DNA from: Thermoplasmata archaeon
GTDB lineage: Archaea; Thermoplasmatota; Thermoplasmata; Lutacidiplasmatales; UBA184
NCBI GenBank assembly: GCA_030039135.1
Contig: JASHQN010000167.1
Span: forward strand, 1 to 5,445
Direction of reading: 5' to 3'
DNA length: 5,445 bases
In this document: one piece after another, positions 4,934 through 5,445 of the stretch
How the letters are laid out: every line of letters starts with the position of its first letter
Position numbering within the stretch: position 1 is the first letter of the stretch
Translations under genes and position numbers: made by a program
Notes under the pieces: model-generated
Seen by the model: the letters and a program-made list of their open reading frames with translations, nothing else
Database searches by the model: none
Told to the model about the DNA's origin: nothing

Positions 4934-4957
4934 GCCGCCCGGCTCGTGACGGGCGGC
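4934..4957 (+). repeat. Hairpin between the membrane-protein and 133-aa genes
   Basis: GCCGCCCG (4934-4941) and CGGGCGGC (4950-4957) form a perfect 8-bp stem with an 8-nt loop, 29 nt after the stop codon. There is no immediate T-run. It could mark the 3' end of the upstream transcript, but its function is not shown. Confidence 0.35.
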
Positions 4958-4970
4958 TGCCGTCCGAAGC

Positions 4971-4980
4971 CTTCTTAACA
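4971..4980 (+). promoter_or_regulatory. TATA-like box of the 133-aa gene (leaderless start)
   Basis: CTTCTTAACA is an AT-rich island centred about 27 nt before the ATG at 5003. This places the transcription start at or next to the start codon. No clear Shine-Dalgarno lies between them, which agrees with a leaderless message. Confidence 0.4.
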
Positions 4981-5002
4981 GGGGGCCGATAGGTCGCAGT
5001 CG

Positions 5003-5404
5003 ATGCGAACGAAGCCGGTCGAAGGGGTGCTGCGCCTGGACGTCGTCGCCCTCGAACCCCATCCCGCGGTCTATCTCGCCTACGATGGCCTGGCCGGCTT
5101 GAGCCAGCGCCCGATCCTTCGGGATCTCGTCGACGAGCTCGAGCGCAAGGGGCCGGGCGAGCTCGGAAAGTTCTTGGAGGCACTTCGCCGACGGCACTCC
5201 GGCTCCCTGCACGTGTACTTCTCCGACTACGTGAGCTACGGGATCGGAGGCGGCGACGCGGCGGCGGAGTTCTTCCTCGGCTCGTTCCTCCTTCTGCACG
5301 AGCCGAGCCGTTCTGCCGGCAAGGACCCGGCAATCCCCGAGCACCTGGCCCTGATGCGGCCCGGCGGTGTGGAGCGGCTCTCGCTCGAGGGCCTCTCGGG
5401 CTGA
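5003..5404 (+). CDS. Hypothetical soluble protein, family not recognised
   Basis: This is a 133-residue protein with no cysteine, signal peptide or transmembrane helix. Residues 8-28 (G-V-L-R-L-D-V-V-A-L-E-P-H-P-A-V-Y-L-A-Y-D) look like two beta strands. Residues 36-64 form a charged amphipathic helix. Residues 68-79 (G-S-L-H-V-Y-F-S-D-Y-V-S) are strand-like, and residues 85-99 (D-A-A-A-E-F-F-L-G-S-F-L-L-L-H) are probably a buried helix. The last 33 residues are less structured. A Tyr/Gly-rich turn (Y-G-I-G-G-G-D) sits at 79-85. The base composition matches the neighbours and the reading frame is clean. The ATG at 5003 is supported by the TATA-like box about 27 nt upstream. It is transcribed in the same direction as the thermosome and membrane-protein genes but probably from its own promoter. 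I assign no function. Confidence 0.68.
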   Translation: MRTKPVEGVLRLDVVALEPHPAVYLAYDGLAGLSQRPILRDLVDELERKGPGELGKFLEALRRRHSGSLHVYFSDYVSYGIGGGDAAAEFFLGSFLLLHEPSRSAGKDPAIPEHLALMRPGGVERLSLEGLSG

Positions 5405-5420
5405 GCAGCCCTCCCGCGAC

Positions 5421-5432
5421 ATCCTTTTCCTC
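5421..5432 (+). terminator. Weak oligo-T tract after the 133-aa gene
   Basis: A pyrimidine stretch with TTTT at 5425-5428 lies 20 nt after the stop. Archaeal RNA polymerase can terminate at oligo-T runs, but four Ts is short, so this is only a possibility. Confidence 0.2.
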
Positions 5433-5445
5433 CGCCACCCCTCCC

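Noticed and set aside
4662..5438. 258-codon and 188-codon minus-strand frames opposite the two downstream genes
   Set aside because: They have Arg/Pro-rich composition without motifs. They would run across the spacer and TATA-like box that serve the plus-strand genes.
1..5445. tRNA, rRNA, CRISPR array, insertion sequence or att site
   Set aside because: No cloverleaf-like segment, spaced repeat array, transposase or terminal inverted repeats were seen on either strand, and the composition is uniform through the window.

Overview
The window looks like a high-GC archaeal chromosome segment. The main evidence is a complete group II chaperonin (thermosome) gene. Supporting signs are AT-rich TATA-like boxes about 26-28 nt upstream of several genes, which stand out in otherwise GC-rich DNA, and two genes that look leaderless. 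A GC-rich uncultured Thermoplasmatota-type lineage is my guess for the host, but no phylogenetic marker was compared, so this is inference.

Layout, left to right. (1) 1-161, minus: the N-terminal 53 codons of a probable Hsp20/alpha-crystallin small heat-shock protein, cut by the window edge, with its own TATA box and Shine-Dalgarno. (2) 271-2655, minus: a three-gene block transcribed toward hsp20. Its order is a 115-aa protein made almost only of four tandem zinc ribbons, then a 219-aa multi-zinc-ribbon protein, then a 435-aa protein with a Cys-rich N-terminus, an SPFH/band-7-like domain of the YdjI type and a C-terminal pair of zinc ribbons. (3) 2656-2785: a divergent promoter region with one TATA-like box per direction, an inverted repeat around the minus-strand box and an 11-bp direct repeat. 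(4) 2786-4408, plus: thermosome subunit. (5) 4409-4568: GC-rich spacer with two inverted repeats and a strong Shine-Dalgarno lacking a conventional start. (6) 4569-4904, plus: a 111-aa two-helix membrane protein. (7) 5003-5404, plus: a 133-aa soluble protein of unknown family, probably leaderless.

Taken together, the window reads as a proteostasis or envelope-stress neighbourhood. Two ATP-dependent or holdase chaperones (thermosome, Hsp20) bracket an SPFH/zinc-ribbon module. That module resembles the Bacillus YdjG/YdjI type of membrane-associated assembly in its parts list (SPFH protein plus multi-ribbon partners). The link between the module and the chaperones rests on adjacency and the divergent promoter only. 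The module and its control region are the most interesting part of the window.
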